Below, in pieces: positions 23,947 through 35,416 of a stretch of DNA of 64,000 nt; the stretch's first letter is position 1, and every line of letters begins with the position of its first letter. The notes beneath the pieces are model-generated. The model was not told where the DNA came from, made no database searches, and worked only from the letters and a program-made list of their open reading frames with translations. Location of the stretch: the NCBI RefSeq assembly GCF_003086295.3, contig NC_092042.1, positions 45,568,137-45,632,136 of the forward strand, given 5' to 3'. The stretch is from Arachis hypogaea. Lineage: Eukaryota; Streptophyta; Magnoliopsida; Fabales; Fabaceae. Position numbers and translations under genes: made by a program.

Positions 23947-24384
23947 TCAATATAATTCAAACATAAACAAAATGTATTGATCATCAACTATAATTCTTCC
24001 TTTATCCTCCAAAGATGCCAAAGACTTCTGCAGATCTTGTTTTGTTTTTTCAATTTCATGTTTCTCCTTTTGCAATAGGATTTTTTAATTCAAATTCCTT
24101 CTCAGCAGCTCTCAAGCTTTTATCTTTTTCTTCAAGAGTACTTGACAGATCTTCCAGTTCCTTCTCCTTATCACTCAGTGACCTTGACTGAACATCCAAA
24201 TCATGCTCCCTTTCCAAGATTTGGTCTTCCCTTTGTTTAAGATCAACCTCCTTCAATTCCCAAGCTCCCTTTGTTTATGCATTAACTCAGAAGACTCAGC
24301 CAAGGTCTTAACTTGCTCATACTTGGAAGCCAATTCCCTTCTCTCAATTATGAGAAGGCCCATGTGATGCTGGTGATCATATAT
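23947..24384 (-). pseudogene. Captured CROWDED NUCLEI (CRWN/NMCP)-like gene fragment
   Basis: Minus-strand exon-like sequence coding for coiled coil. From the high end: DIYDHQHHMGLLIIERRELA, SKYEQVKTLAESSELMHK, then a frame change and AWELKEVDLKQREDQILERE, LSDKEKELEDLSSTLEEKD and SLRAAEKEFELK. Another shift follows, then QKEKHEIEKTKQDLQKSLAS. The YxHHMGLLIIE-KELASKYEQ block and the heptad-rich continuation are what I recall of plant lamin-like CRWN proteins. There these two blocks are hundreds of residues apart, so the fragment carries an internal deletion. An AG at 24385-24386 fits a retained 3' splice site. It lies just inside a CACTA-like end, and a second inverted partial copy is at 28885-29033. 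Confidence 0.55.
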
Positions 24385-24399
24385 CTACATCAAAGTTGC

Positions 24400-25056
24400 A
24401 GGTTAGATAAAAAGTAAAAGTAAGAAATGAATAATGAGTTTTCTAGGCAATTGTATAAGGCCTCAAACCATATATTTCTCACTGAAATGAAACACACCAT
24501 ACACCATTCAGAGTTTTCACTTGAAAATGCAATTCAATAGATAATTAAGTGAGGGGTAGAAGTTGATTTTGTGTAAGCAGTAGGAAAACTATTCAACTCA
24601 GAGCTCTGTGATCTAACTTCCTAAAACTCTTAGGCTGAGAAGCTAAATATTCAAATTTGAACCGCTTTAGTTACACGGTCCCTATATCAAAATCCAAACT
24701 TCAAAGCATTCTATAAAAAGACATATATCCATTAATCCTCAGGTTCCAAAATCCCACTAATAATCCAAAAAACTACATTATTTTTAAACAAACATAACAT
24801 CAACATTTCTAGTTATTTAGCTATTTACCAATATAGAACATGGCAAAGCATCAACCCATTAAGGTTATATTTGACAAGCAACACCGGCAACATGAAAAGA
24901 ATTGACAAGATGCCATATCAAGTGGCATTTATCTTCTGGAATCAAAGTACGTCTTAAAGGAAAACACAATGATCTAAGCCCTCTCAAAATATCATTAATG
25001 AACATACACCCAAATATAAAAACCATGAAAACAATGTCGTTTTCATCCATATTATC
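24400..25056 (-). other. CACTA-region interior, non-coding
   Basis: Intron-like AT-rich sequence between the gene fragment and the small frame at 25057. No recognisable product. Confidence 0.4.
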
Positions 25057-25236
25057 TTAAACCGTGTATCCTGGATTAGGTACCATCAAATACGGTTGCT
25101 GGCTAAGTGATCCTATCTGAAAATCTGGCACAACTGAAGTCCCAGAAGAGGTGGAGGTGGTTGAAATAGCGGCTGCGGCAGTGGTGCAAGAACTTCTATG
25201 ACCCTTGACACCTTTACCTTTGACCCGAGGAGCCAT
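25057..25236 (-). CDS. Small ORF in CACTA-like region, 59 codons
   Basis: ATG at 25236, stop at 25057. The product starts MAPRVKGKGVKGHRSS, has an Ala/Ser/Thr-rich middle, and ends LSQQPYLMVPNPGYTV. The basic N-terminus and Ser-rich linker resemble the first exon of proteins found in legume CACTA elements, but that is a weak impression. It may be an exon of a decayed element gene; no promoter was assigned. Confidence 0.35.
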   Translation of the reverse strand: MAPRVKGKGVKGHRSSCTTAAAAISTTSTSSGTSVVPDFQIGSLSQQPYLMVPNPGYTV

Positions 25237-26330
25237 GACCTACATATATATTAAAAGACAATATTAAAATAATATTAAATACAAATAACAAGTGTGCTAC
25301 AAGCATAAATTTCATCTGATTCTATTCTGAGAGGAAAACAAACTCAATTTAAGAAACAGGTCATGACAAACATATTGATGAACTTAATTTTCAGAACTAA
25401 ACCAGTTCTTCATTGAAATGGATAAGATAAACTATAGTACCTAACTCAATCACCACATTGAAATGGATAAGATAAACTATAGTACCAGAAATACTTTTTT
25501 GCATTGATTGGCTAATGGCACAAGGGTCGCAGGTTCCACCTGTTCATGGGTAGCATGTCGTACAAAAAGATGAAATAAAATTAGCAACATTGGTTTTTTA
25601 CATTGAAAAATGAAAATCGTTACATATTGACAATCAATAATCTACTTATTGCAATTAATAACAAGCTAACAACACAACTAACAACTTATTTAGGGAACAA
25701 ATATAATATTAAGCAGAACATGCAGCCAAGAAAAAAAGCACATGTTCCTAACTTGATCCACTCATCTTCAGATCCAATCATACACAATAATACTTTATTT
25801 CAATATAAACAAAGAATAAAATTAAAGAAAGAAAGAAATGAAAGAACACACATACATTCTTGAATCATGCATGTATATACACTGAAAAATCAAAACACAT
25901 AACATAATTAAGGATAAAGAATTAAGGCCACAAACTAAAAAAAAAGAAGAGCAATAGTGTAGTGAAGTGATCTGAAAAATAATAAGGTAAATAGTGAAAG
26001 AAGTTAGAAGTAGATGGAAAGTGCAAACCTTGTAGTTTACGTCATGTATTTGATATTATTATTATTATTGAAGCCGTGCATATATTTCATTGTAACTGCT
26101 CTATGGCCTTAGATAGCTTTTAATGCATATAACTATGAAATCCAATCACTTCAAACCTTTTCCAAAATTCTTTCTCTCTTCTCTCCTTAATTCAGCACCT
26201 TCTAGCACCACAGAGAGAGAGATAATAAATTAACAATAACAACAACAATAATAATATAATATAGTACTATAACCGTGTAAGCTTATAACCATAGAGTATG
26301 CTATATAAAAGAAGAACAAGAAGGGCTTTA
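25237..26330. other. AT-rich interior, no feature
   Basis: Contains a duplicated phrase (AAATGGATAAGATAAACTATAGTACC at about 25420 and 25465, differing little) and otherwise nothing that I can name. Confidence 0.35.
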
Positions 26331-26332
26331 AT

Positions 26333-26474
26333 TAAGTAAGTAATTGTACTTGTACTTGTTCCTAACTTGGAGAAGAGCAAAGAGACAGTTGTTGAATCTG
26401 CCAAATCTGCTATAAATATTGCCAAAGAAGCTGTTCACAACACTGGAGAAAAAGACTCTGATGCAGAACTTTGA
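26333..26474 (+). pseudogene. Possible LEA-like gene fragment
   Basis: An open stretch reading NLEKSKETVVESAKSAINIA then KEAVHNTGEKDSDAEL before a TGA. The 11-mer-like Lys/Ala/Glu pattern resembles late-embryogenesis-abundant proteins. It is short, lacks its own start, and low complexity makes chance likely. Confidence 0.25.
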
Positions 26475-26599
26475 TTAAAATCTTGGAATTATTTCTGCAT
26501 TTAATTTTAAATTTAATCAAAATTATTATAGTCTTCTGAAGGCTGAAGCATACTTAATCATGATGGGTGCACAAAGCTTGAAGTATTGCCACAAGAATT

Positions 26600-26830
26600 G
26601 AGAAATTTATTTCAATTTTAATTTTATATTTTATAGGAAATTTGACTCTCAATTTATTAAAAATAGAAGAAGTAGGATTTTGAGCATTGTTTTGATCAGG
26701 TGGAAGAAGAAAAGGGTCATTCATGAATCCAAAGTTCATGGTTTCCAGCCCATTTACAAGATCAGGGCACTGTTCCTTTACATTGAGGATAGTGGGAACT
26801 TGGCTGAATCTAAATCCATTGAAGAAACTG
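26600..26830 (-). pseudogene. Coding-like fragment, unrecognised
   Basis: A minus-strand frame reads FSQVPTILNVKEQCPDLV, NGLETMNFGFMNDPFLLPPD and QNNAQNPTSSIFNKL. It is less AT-driven than its surroundings and rich in Asn/Pro, like a linker of a regulatory protein. I do not recognise it. A stop follows at about 26554 and no clear upstream exon was found. Confidence 0.25.
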
Positions 26831-26869
26831 GAGTTGAAATTAGGATATTTTCAAAGGCATGAAATCTGA

Positions 26870-27980
26870 AAGAAAATTCACCTCTTTCATCAATATTATT
26901 AATCAAAAGTGTAGTTATGTGTCACGAAAAAATCACCACCACTACAACAACAACTACTAAATGAAAATATTCTTCACACAGTTTACGAGCTCTATGTAAC
27001 AGGTAGATTAAGCACAGTTATACCCCTGATCTTATAAACTTCCAAACTTCACTTGAGTTCCTCTAATAACAAAACCTTTCTGAATATGCCGAAAACTGAT
27101 ACATTTTGCTCACCTCAGGACAACTGTAGTTGTAGATCTAAATTAAAAAGAGAGGTTAGTGGCAAACATATATATCAGCAAAAGGAAAACTAATCTGAAA
27201 CTAATATAAGTCAAACAACCAAATAAATAGAAACACTGTCATTAAGAAGTAACCATAAGCTTTCAAGTTATAGAACAAACACACAAATTGAATAGTACAA
27301 AGTACCCTTTCCATGTAAGGAGAATCACAATCCAACAACTACATATAAGAAACCCTAATTCTTACTAAACAATAAGAATAGACATGCTTCTACACAGAAA
27401 GAGGCATTAGGAGAAGTTCAGAAAACAAGCATTAACAGACTAGATACAAAACCCCCAAAGCCCAACACTTTCAATTCAAAGATTCAAATTTCCAAAAATT
27501 CACCTAATGAAGATTGCAAAAAACATCACCAAAGAGGAAAAACTCTCCAATTGAAAGTACATAAATTATAACACCAATTATCAGCACTCATATACACCGA
27601 GACACATAAATTAAGAATCCCCATTGTCTACAGCATAAACCAAATCGCATAGAAGTACCAATTACAATCCTCTATGATAAGTAAACCAAACCTCAAACTT
27701 AGCTCAGCACCGCAAAAATCGCAGAGTCCTGTGAACTACGGCTCCTGTAGCACTTTCACCATAACTCTCAGCAAACTCTGAATCAGCAAGGGCAGTGCCA
27801 TGGGAAGCAATTCATGAACTGTCAAATAAACAATCAAGTCATCACAAAACTTGACACACAGTGGCTCTTTCATGGTGAATAATCAAAGAACTCGATGAGT
27901 TAATCCAAATTAGGAGAAACAAGCAAACGCAGAGATTAAATCACAAAATCGGAAATGAAATCACAAAATCAAAGGCAAAC
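26870..27980. other. No recognised feature
   Basis: Moderately AT-rich. A minus-strand stretch near 27700-27820 is open for about 30 codons but matches nothing I know. Confidence 0.35.
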
Positions 27981-27989
27981 ACTAGCTTA

Positions 27990-28290
27990 ATCCTAAATAA
28001 AAAATGGCGAGAAGCAAAGAATCAGAAATAACGCACGACGAGGAGGGGAAGAACCCTTCGCGACGGCGATGCCACGAGTTCAACTCAAAACTTCGTGCGA
28101 CGGCGAGGAGAGGATGAACGATACGAAGAGGGCCGAGTAGAGCTTCCCCAGATGACGAAGGCACCCACGGTCTGTCCCGCCAGTGGCAACAGCACCTTCT
28201 ACCAGAGGAGAAGAGTTCGAGGGATGAGGGCGAAGAGTTTGACAACACCTTCTACAGCAATGTTCGAATGGAGTGTGAATGGGTGGTGAT
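27990..28290 (-). other. GC-rich first-exon-like segment of CACTA-like element
   Basis: A GC-rich island in AT-rich DNA. In minus sense it begins AACCCTAATTTTATCACC just inside the CACTA-like end at 28607 and runs into a frame of about 88 codons (28248-27982). Its position suggests the transcription start and first exon of the element's own gene. The product is unrecognised. Confidence 0.4.
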
Positions 28291-28299
28291 AAAATTAGG

Positions 28300-28607
28300 G
28301 TTATCTCAATATTTACCGACGAAAAATTTAAATTACAGACAGATTTTCCGTATGTAATAATTTAATAAAATGTACCATTTTCGTCTACTTAATTTCAAAC
28401 AAAATTTTCTTCTGTAACCATTTCTCATGGAAAGAAAAATTAATTTTTCCGACGAAATTATCGACGGATTCTCTTTTCTATCTGTAATTTATGCTAATCC
28501 ATTTTTTTTGTTTTCCGACAAAAAATCTCTCTGAAATTTTTTCTGTATTTTCGTGGGATAAAATTCGTCGGAAATATTCGTCTGTAATAACTAATTTTCT
28601 AGTAGTG
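28300..28607 (-). mobile_element. CACTA-like terminus, CCGACGAA subterminal type
   Basis: Ends TTTTCTAGTAGTG, the reverse complement of CACTACTAGAAAA. It is preceded by many copies of GACGAAA/TTCGTC and CGTCTGTAAT-type subterminal repeats in both orientations. Following bases are GAA, which do not match ATA at 23611-23613, so 23614-28607 is not proven to be one element. Confidence 0.65.
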
Positions 28608-28884
28608 GAAGCTGCCATCAGACGTTGTCGCATGGATGAATTCGTTGGAGGGACAAATTAGAAAGTAGATCTTAGGAATGTGGAAGTTTTTTTTAAATAT
28701 ACACTTTTTTGGTGTTGACTATGCAAATCTTAATAAGGAGTACATTTTATTGATATTTGGATAATTATATGAATTTTATTAATAATTTTGCTAATTCTAT
28801 TTACCCATCAATTTATTTTTTCAGATATAAAATAATTTAACCTACTAATATTAAGAAATGTTCCAAAAATAACAATAAAAAACA
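28608..28884. other. Spacer between CACTA-like pieces
   Basis: A short open stretch at 28608-28661 (EAAIRRCRMDEFVGGTN) is the only hint of coding. The rest is AT-rich. Confidence 0.35.
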
Positions 28885-29033
28885 AAAGAAAAAACAAAAC
28901 AAAATCTGCAGAAATCTTTGGCATCTTTGGAGGATAAAGGAAGAATTATAGTTGATGATCAATACATTTTGTTTATGTTTTGAATTATATTGATTTGCTT
29001 GTTGATAGTATTTTTCTTTTAGTTTGATAATAC
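28885..29033 (+). repeat. Inverted partial copy of the CRWN-like fragment
   Basis: About 149 bp nearly identical to the reverse complement of 23907-24047, including GCATCTTTGGAGGATAAAGG. It covers the last part of the captured coding stretch plus about 80 bp after it. As on the left, it reads towards a CACTA-like end (29560). Confidence 0.75.
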
Positions 29034-29159
29034 GATGAATCTGTTTATTTTTTAAAATATTATAAATATTCGAATACAAATTAGATAAAAATTTGTATTA
29101 AATTTATATTTATTTTGTATAAAAATAAGTTTATTTTGTAATTATAAAAATAAAAAAAT

Positions 29160-29560
29160 CTATTTTACCTTACATACGGATTTTCTGTCTGTCATTAGAG
29201 TGAAATGATTTTTCAAAGTTCAAATTATAGACGAAAAATCTGTCTGTAATTACAGACAGAAAATTCGTCTGAAAATCCATCTGTAATTACAGATGAAAAA
29301 TCTGTCTGAAAATCCGTCTGTAATTATGGACGAAAAATTCGTCGGAAAGTTCGTCGCCTTCGAAAAATGGATGGAGAATTTATAGAGAGAAAATCCGTCG
29401 GTAACTAGTAAAAATCCGTCGGTAAGTTTCTGACGGAAAAAATCCGTTAGTAAATAATTTCCGACGGAGCTTTTACAGAAGGACAAAATCCGTCGGAAAC
29501 AAAAAATCCGTCTGTAATAAAGATTAAATCTGTCTGTATTAATCCATTTTTCTAGTTGTG
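29160..29560 (+). mobile_element. CACTA-like terminus, CGTCTGTAATTACAGACG type
   Basis: Ends CCATTTTTCTAGTTGTG (reverse complement CACAACTAGAAAAATGG), a variant of the CACTA end. Subterminal units CCGTCTGTAATTACAGACGG and CCGTCGGAAA are repeated about ten times. Same family as the end at 28607. Confidence 0.65.
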
Positions 29561-30819
29561 TTCCCACCTTGCTCTTGAAGTAGACATATCAGAGCACTCT
29601 CCATTGTCTGCATCCTTATTCATCCATTGCCTGCATCTTTGTGCAGTCAGTATAAAAATATAGTTATTTTTATTAATATGATGATGTATAATAAATGTAT
29701 GTGTAAAATTATTTTATAGTAATAATATAAAATTAATTTCAAATTGTAATTAATTAAAAATACTCGTAAATAACTATAACATTCACTAAAAACTATTAAA
29801 TTCAGATATAATGCATTGATCCACATTCTTGCCATTACCATCAATAAATGGTGTAAAGTAAGCAAGGATAATTCTTTAATGGAGAGGTTTTTGTACGAAG
29901 AGAATGACGAGAGAAGTATCTAATTTTTTTTTATTAATAAAAATAAAATATACTATTCTCCTAGCTAAATAATAATATTTAACTATCACTTAAAGAAATA
30001 AATTTGTGTCTTTTCATCATAGTATGCACCATAAAGTAATAGGTCTTTCTAATCGATCTATTTATGATTCAATTCCAAAACTATTGACAAAGGAACTAGC
30101 TATTTGTATATTATTACTTAATCAACTGGTGTTGGTAGTCTTTGGAATATGATGAATCTAGTTATGCACCTCCAATTTTTCGCTTGTCTACAGATAATTA
30201 GCCTTAAAAAATAAAAAAAATAAGGAGAGAGAAAGAAAGAAAGCGAAAATAATTAATTATCTCTACTTTGTTCTTGGAATTCCTGGAGAGAACTTAGCTT
30301 GAAAGACAAGCAAGTGCTACCCCGGAAGAAACGTACGTTCAATAACGCTAGCTTATACAAGTGATCCATGATTTTCTTGCCTTCAAAATCACTCGTGATT
30401 CATATTGTTGGATATTCTTTTGATCCAATAATATCAAATGTTTAGCACATAAATTAAAGAACATGCACATAAGAGACTTGGCTCTTATGTGACTTTAATT
30501 CCCCGTTACTTCACGAGAACATACTATATCCGTTTGATTTTTGAATCAATACATTCAGCCATTTTGATCATATATAAATATAACTCCAGTTCAATTTCTA
30601 AATATATTTTTTAATTAGCCTAATTAGAAGAATATGCCAGTTCGTTGTAAATTAAGGAATTCCACCACTCCTTTTTCTTTCGGGGAAAAAAAAAAAATAA
30701 AAACATACAAAAACTTTTTACAATAAAAAAAAATCTAACTAACTTTTCAATATATGACATGTAAAATTTGATTACAAATATGTGATGAATTTTGAACTTA
30801 CATAAAAAAGCATAAAAGG
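29561..30819. other. AT-rich intergenic DNA
   Basis: No gene or element ends recognised. Confidence 0.4.
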
Positions 30820-31065
30820 TTAACATTTTGATTAATATAGTACCTTAGAACCAAAAGTTGATATTACTTGTTATTAATATAGTACCTTAATATAATATCT
30901 TGATTAATATATTAAACATTTTTAATTTCATTAAGGTAAACGAGCAATAAGGTTAACATAAGGTACCTTAATATAGTACCTGAAATAATTAGAGATGTTT
31001 AATATAAGGTTAATATTTGATTAATATAGTACCTACTTAATATAGTACCTTAAGGTAAACTATAT
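30820..31065. repeat. Clustered TTGATTAATATAGTACCTTA repeats
   Basis: At least six imperfect copies of ATATAGTACCT, several inside TTGATTAATATAGTACCTTA, one in inverted arrangement (AGGTACCTTAATATAGTACC). Not explained by any neighbouring element. Confidence 0.6.
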
Positions 31066-32325
31066 TATTTTTTATTAATTTTGATTTATTACTTTAATAA
31101 AAATTAATATTTATTTTCTATTGTGTTAAAGGTTATATAAATGTATGAGTTTCGATAACATGTTAACATCGTTATTTTATATATTTAAAAATTTTTATTT
31201 TTCCAAATAATAAAATTTTTGAGATTTTCTTAAAGCTTTATCTAATTTTAAAGTAGAATAGTAACTACTATATTGTTAGTTTTTTTTTCTAATATTTTTA
31301 AATTATAAATTTGGGATAACACATTAAAAAGTTAATCAATAATAAATTATTAATAAATAAAAAATAAAAATAAAATTTTTATAAGTTATTTAATTTTTTT
31401 AATGTATAGAATAATTAAATAAATTAATTTAAGTATAATACTAAAATGATTACGTTGTTATTATGTGTAACAATCAAGATAAAAATTTATAAATATTTAT
31501 AAATTTATTTATTTGTAAATCTTATTTAATTTAAAGTAAATATAAAAATTATATTTAAAGCATTTATTTTTTTATATAATTTTAATGGCCAAAACTTTTT
31601 ATTTTTTTTAATTTTATATTTAATATCTTAAATTATTTTTAGTAAAGAATGTATAGATAAAATGAGTTAGGAGAAGATTAGTTGATGTTACAGCAAGTTG
31701 ATTGCAAAGTATGTCAAAGTATTTTCTTTTTTTTTTTTATTTAGACCTACATGGAAAGAAAAAAAGGCAAGTGTTTTGAAAATGATAATAATAACCACTT
31801 TTTATTATGGGGCAATAGTGGAAAGTAAAATTGGATACCAAAATCATGTTTTGCTATTATATATGGTTATAAATGATCTTGTCTATGGTAATTGTTTTGA
31901 TTAATAAAAATTATTTATACCATAAATATCATACAAGTAAACTTTTGCAAATGAGTAGAAAATAATATGTAGTTAAATAATTATTTAAGAACACATATAG
32001 AATAAAAATATTTTATTACTTTGAAAATTAAAGAAAAACAATTAGAATTTTTTTATTTTAGATTAATATATCTTTTATCAATTAATTAATTTATTATAAA
32101 TTTAAATTTATATATATATGCTTGAGTATATAATTCTTGTTTTAATTTCAAATGATAAATATATTTATACTTAAATTTTATTTTTGTATATTTTGCTCTT
32201 ATTATTAAATTTTTCTCAATCCGTCCTAATTAATATATATATTATTTTATTTTATTTTATTTTTTAAAAATAATTGCTAAACATTATTGTTGAATTTAGC
32301 AAGGAAAAAATTCGATGGTAATAAT
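31066..32325. other. Very AT-rich DNA
   Basis: No gene seen. The short plus-strand frame 31698-31904 has no recognisable features. Confidence 0.4.
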
Positions 32326-32505
32326 AAATATCTAGTTCGTAACTGTTGATTGTAATAATTGATCAATTAACGTCGGATGTAACAAATCTAATAGTAACAT
32401 GTTTTGGTCGAGTTCCTTTTTTATGGATGGAGTCCGATGCTAATTAAATCTATTGGATTTTATAAGTAAATCCGATGATAATTAATAACCAAATTTCTTG
32501 TAGTG
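32326..32505. mobile_element. Third CACTA-like terminus, TCCGATG type
   Basis: Ends CCAAATTTCTTGTAGTG, the reverse complement of a CACTACAAGAAATTTGG start. It is preceded by TCGGATG, TCCGATGCTAATT and TCCGATGATAATT repeats. No matching left end was found in the preceding 3 kb. Confidence 0.5.
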
Positions 32506-34985
32506 GTGGTTTGACTGAGGTGGTGGTGGTTAGACGATTTAAGTTATTGTGAATTTTTACAGAAGGTTTATTTGGGTGAATTTTTTTTAAAAAAATATTT
32601 TTTAAAGTTATTTTTTTAAAATTTTATAAAAAAATAAACATAATTTTATGTTTGAATATTTTATATAAAAAGATCTTTTTATTTAACAATTATATTTAGA
32701 TATAACAATATAAAAATATTCTTTTGTTTATTTATTATATGAAAAGTATTTTTTTAAAAAAAAATTAAAAAAGATATAAATTATAATTTCTTAAAAAAAT
32801 ATTTTTTTAATATTTTTATTTTTACTATAAAAAATTTATCAAATACACGAAAAAAATATTTTTTTATTAAATTCTTTTTATTAAGATAATAACGTCCGAA
32901 TAAATACTAAATCTTCTACCACTTTTAGGAGATATTGTATGTAATCAATTGCATTCTAGTATGATAAAGCCAATCACTTTGGCTAATTTGGGAGACTCTA
33001 ATGTTGTTCTTTTCTTATTATGTCATCATGCACATAAATCCTATCATCAATGCTAAGATATAATTATAGTCTTGTGCTTCTTCTCTAATAATTTTTCTCC
33101 TTTATTTAAACAACAATTGAAAAATTAAAAGAGGACAATCTTTAGGTGAGAGTGGTGAGAGAGAGGAGGAGGATGTGGTGGAAAAAAAGGATAATGTAAA
33201 AAAGAAAGGAGGTGAAAGGGTGAAGAAATGAAGGAGAAGAAGTGAAAAGAATTTACATAGTATTTGGGGGCGGGGGGGGGGGGGGGGAGGGGGGATTAAC
33301 AAGGATAAAACTAAAAAACAAAAATTTTAATTAATTATGGACAGTCAAAAATTTAATATTTAAAATAAAATTGAACTTATTTTAAACGTTGAAAATAAAA
33401 TAAAATTAAATATTAAAAATAAATTTACAAAGTTCTGAAAACGTTTGAAATAAGAAAAAACATATTTTTCTCTAATAAATATGTTGCTTGCACAAGTACA
33501 AAACAAAGTTTGCGTAATCTTTAACTTAGAAGCATCCTAAATTCAAAAAGTTTCTACAGGCACAATGATTGGGAGTTCATGTCTCCACAAAATTCAAACT
33601 TATCATCTCTAAGATGCATGTTCCCACCTATTACAAGCAACATAATTGATTGTCAGCAAGCATTCTGAATTTGAGATATGCTCCATGTGCCAGTTTCTAC
33701 GTACCATCCATCTTTTTATATATGAGTGCTCTATACATTCCATGGTCTAATTTCAATCGCTCTTGCTAATCTTATAGCCTATTACATGCATGCATCTTCA
33801 TTCATTCTTCAACGTGTTACATCATATTTATCTAAACAAATCTGTTAAAAAATTTTCATAGATATATAAATTTGGATATTTCTTTTGGTGATGTTATATA
33901 ATCCTTTTCACTATTTACAAATTCGATTTAAGTCAATTGAAAATTTGTGATTATATATTTTTATCATAAATTTTTATTCTTTCAAAACTCAAACTCAAAA
34001 CTATTAATTAATAAAGAGATAAATTTATCTACTACTTAATAAATTAGCGTATGTGGATTGGAGAGTTGAAATTGAACCCTAAAGTAATATATGAACCACC
34101 TATATGCATGGCATAAATTAAATAATAAGAAATAGTAGTCAAAGGTTGCAGTTCAAAAATGACAACTAGCATTAGCTCAAGGAAAATGACTTCTGTGTAT
34201 CTATAGAGCATGCCTATTGAAATATCACCAATTATTAATTATCAATGAATAAGTGCAACTTTATGACTCTTCAAATTATTATATCATAGAGCTTAGGTCG
34301 AGTTTGAAATTAAAATAACAGAAATATTAAATGACAAAGGTAGTTTTGTAACTAAGTTTAACTAAATATTTTTAAATATATGTCCCTTCGTTCTTATTTT
34401 ATTCACGTACTTAGTTTTTACATTTTTTTTTCTTTCTTTTTCTATTTCTTCTTCTTGTTTTCTCTTTTTTTTTCCGTATGTCTTCTTGTTTTTTCAGTTT
34501 TTTCTTTCATATTTCTTCTTCTTCTCATGAATTTCTTATGTATTTTATTTATTTATTATGTATTTTTAAAAATTTTATAAAGACAAATAGAAGAAAAATG
34601 TATAGAAGACAGAATTTCTGTACACAAAACGCAAACATCTTAAAAAAGATGAATACACAATTTTCTGAAGAAATATATAAAAAAATATAAATTTATTTAA
34701 AAAAACATTTTAAGATAATAAAAACATAAATATTTCAAAGGTAAACACAAATTTTGAAAAGAAATATATAGTAAATAAAACACAGAAATGTATTAACAAT
34801 AGACACAAATTTTTCATGGCGGTAATAACACAACATTTTTGACGGTAAACTTCACAACTATTTTAGTAACATCATAAGAAGAAAATATAAAAATTTATTA
34901 AGGAAATAAATGTTGAAAATTTTTAGATTCTTGAATCTCAAAAACTATTCATGTTAAATCATTAAAAAAGAGAGTTGAAAGTACA
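32506..34985. other. AT-rich DNA with a poly-G run
   Basis: No gene. It contains an almost pure G run at 33266-33294 (interrupted by one C and one A) beside a purine-rich stretch (33140-33240), and a CT-rich stretch at 34410-34530. Confidence 0.45.
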
Positions 34986-34989
34986 GAAA

Positions 34990-35416
34990 CATATCTAAAT
35001 TCGTGATCACCATCTTGATTTCTTATTCTTTATTCTAATGTGGGGTTATTTAATTCATCTTCAACCAAAGTCTTCTGTATTTCTAGTAGAACTGAATCAC
35101 AACTCTTCTGATAGAAAAAGGAGTTATGAAAGTAGTTTTGATGTGTTAGAGACCAAAATTCTGAAGTCACTATTTATATTTGAGTGTGTCATCCATTAAA
35201 TCATAAAGCCCAAAAGCCTAAATAAAATAATATCTCTGATTTTATTCTCATTTAAATTCAAATCAAAAGTAATAATGACTTATTCAATTCAGTATTTATG
35301 ACAATAAATGAGATCACCATTATATAAGTCATTTATTGTGAAATAACTTAATTTGTGATTATAATTGATATATGTATTATCCATAAATAAATTAAAAAAT
35401 CAATAATTTTCTAACA
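34990..35416 (-). mobile_element. Copia-type 3' LTR remnant
   Basis: In minus sense the LTR begins TGTTAGAAAATTATTG at 35416 and is preceded by AGCCTAAGTGAAAGAT. That is the common plant Ty1/copia boundary (family form AAGTGGGAGATTGTTAG, from memory). A TATA-like CAAATATAAATAGTG lies at about 35175-35190. The other LTR end is not clear; I place it near 34990. No copia enzyme sequence is readable upstream. Confidence 0.5.

Noticed and set aside
23614..28607. One complete CACTA element
   Set aside because: Flanking trinucleotides differ (ATA and GAA) and the subterminal repeats at the two ends are different; left open.
33102..33302. Pro-rich minus-strand frame
   Set aside because: Translation of the G run and purine tract.
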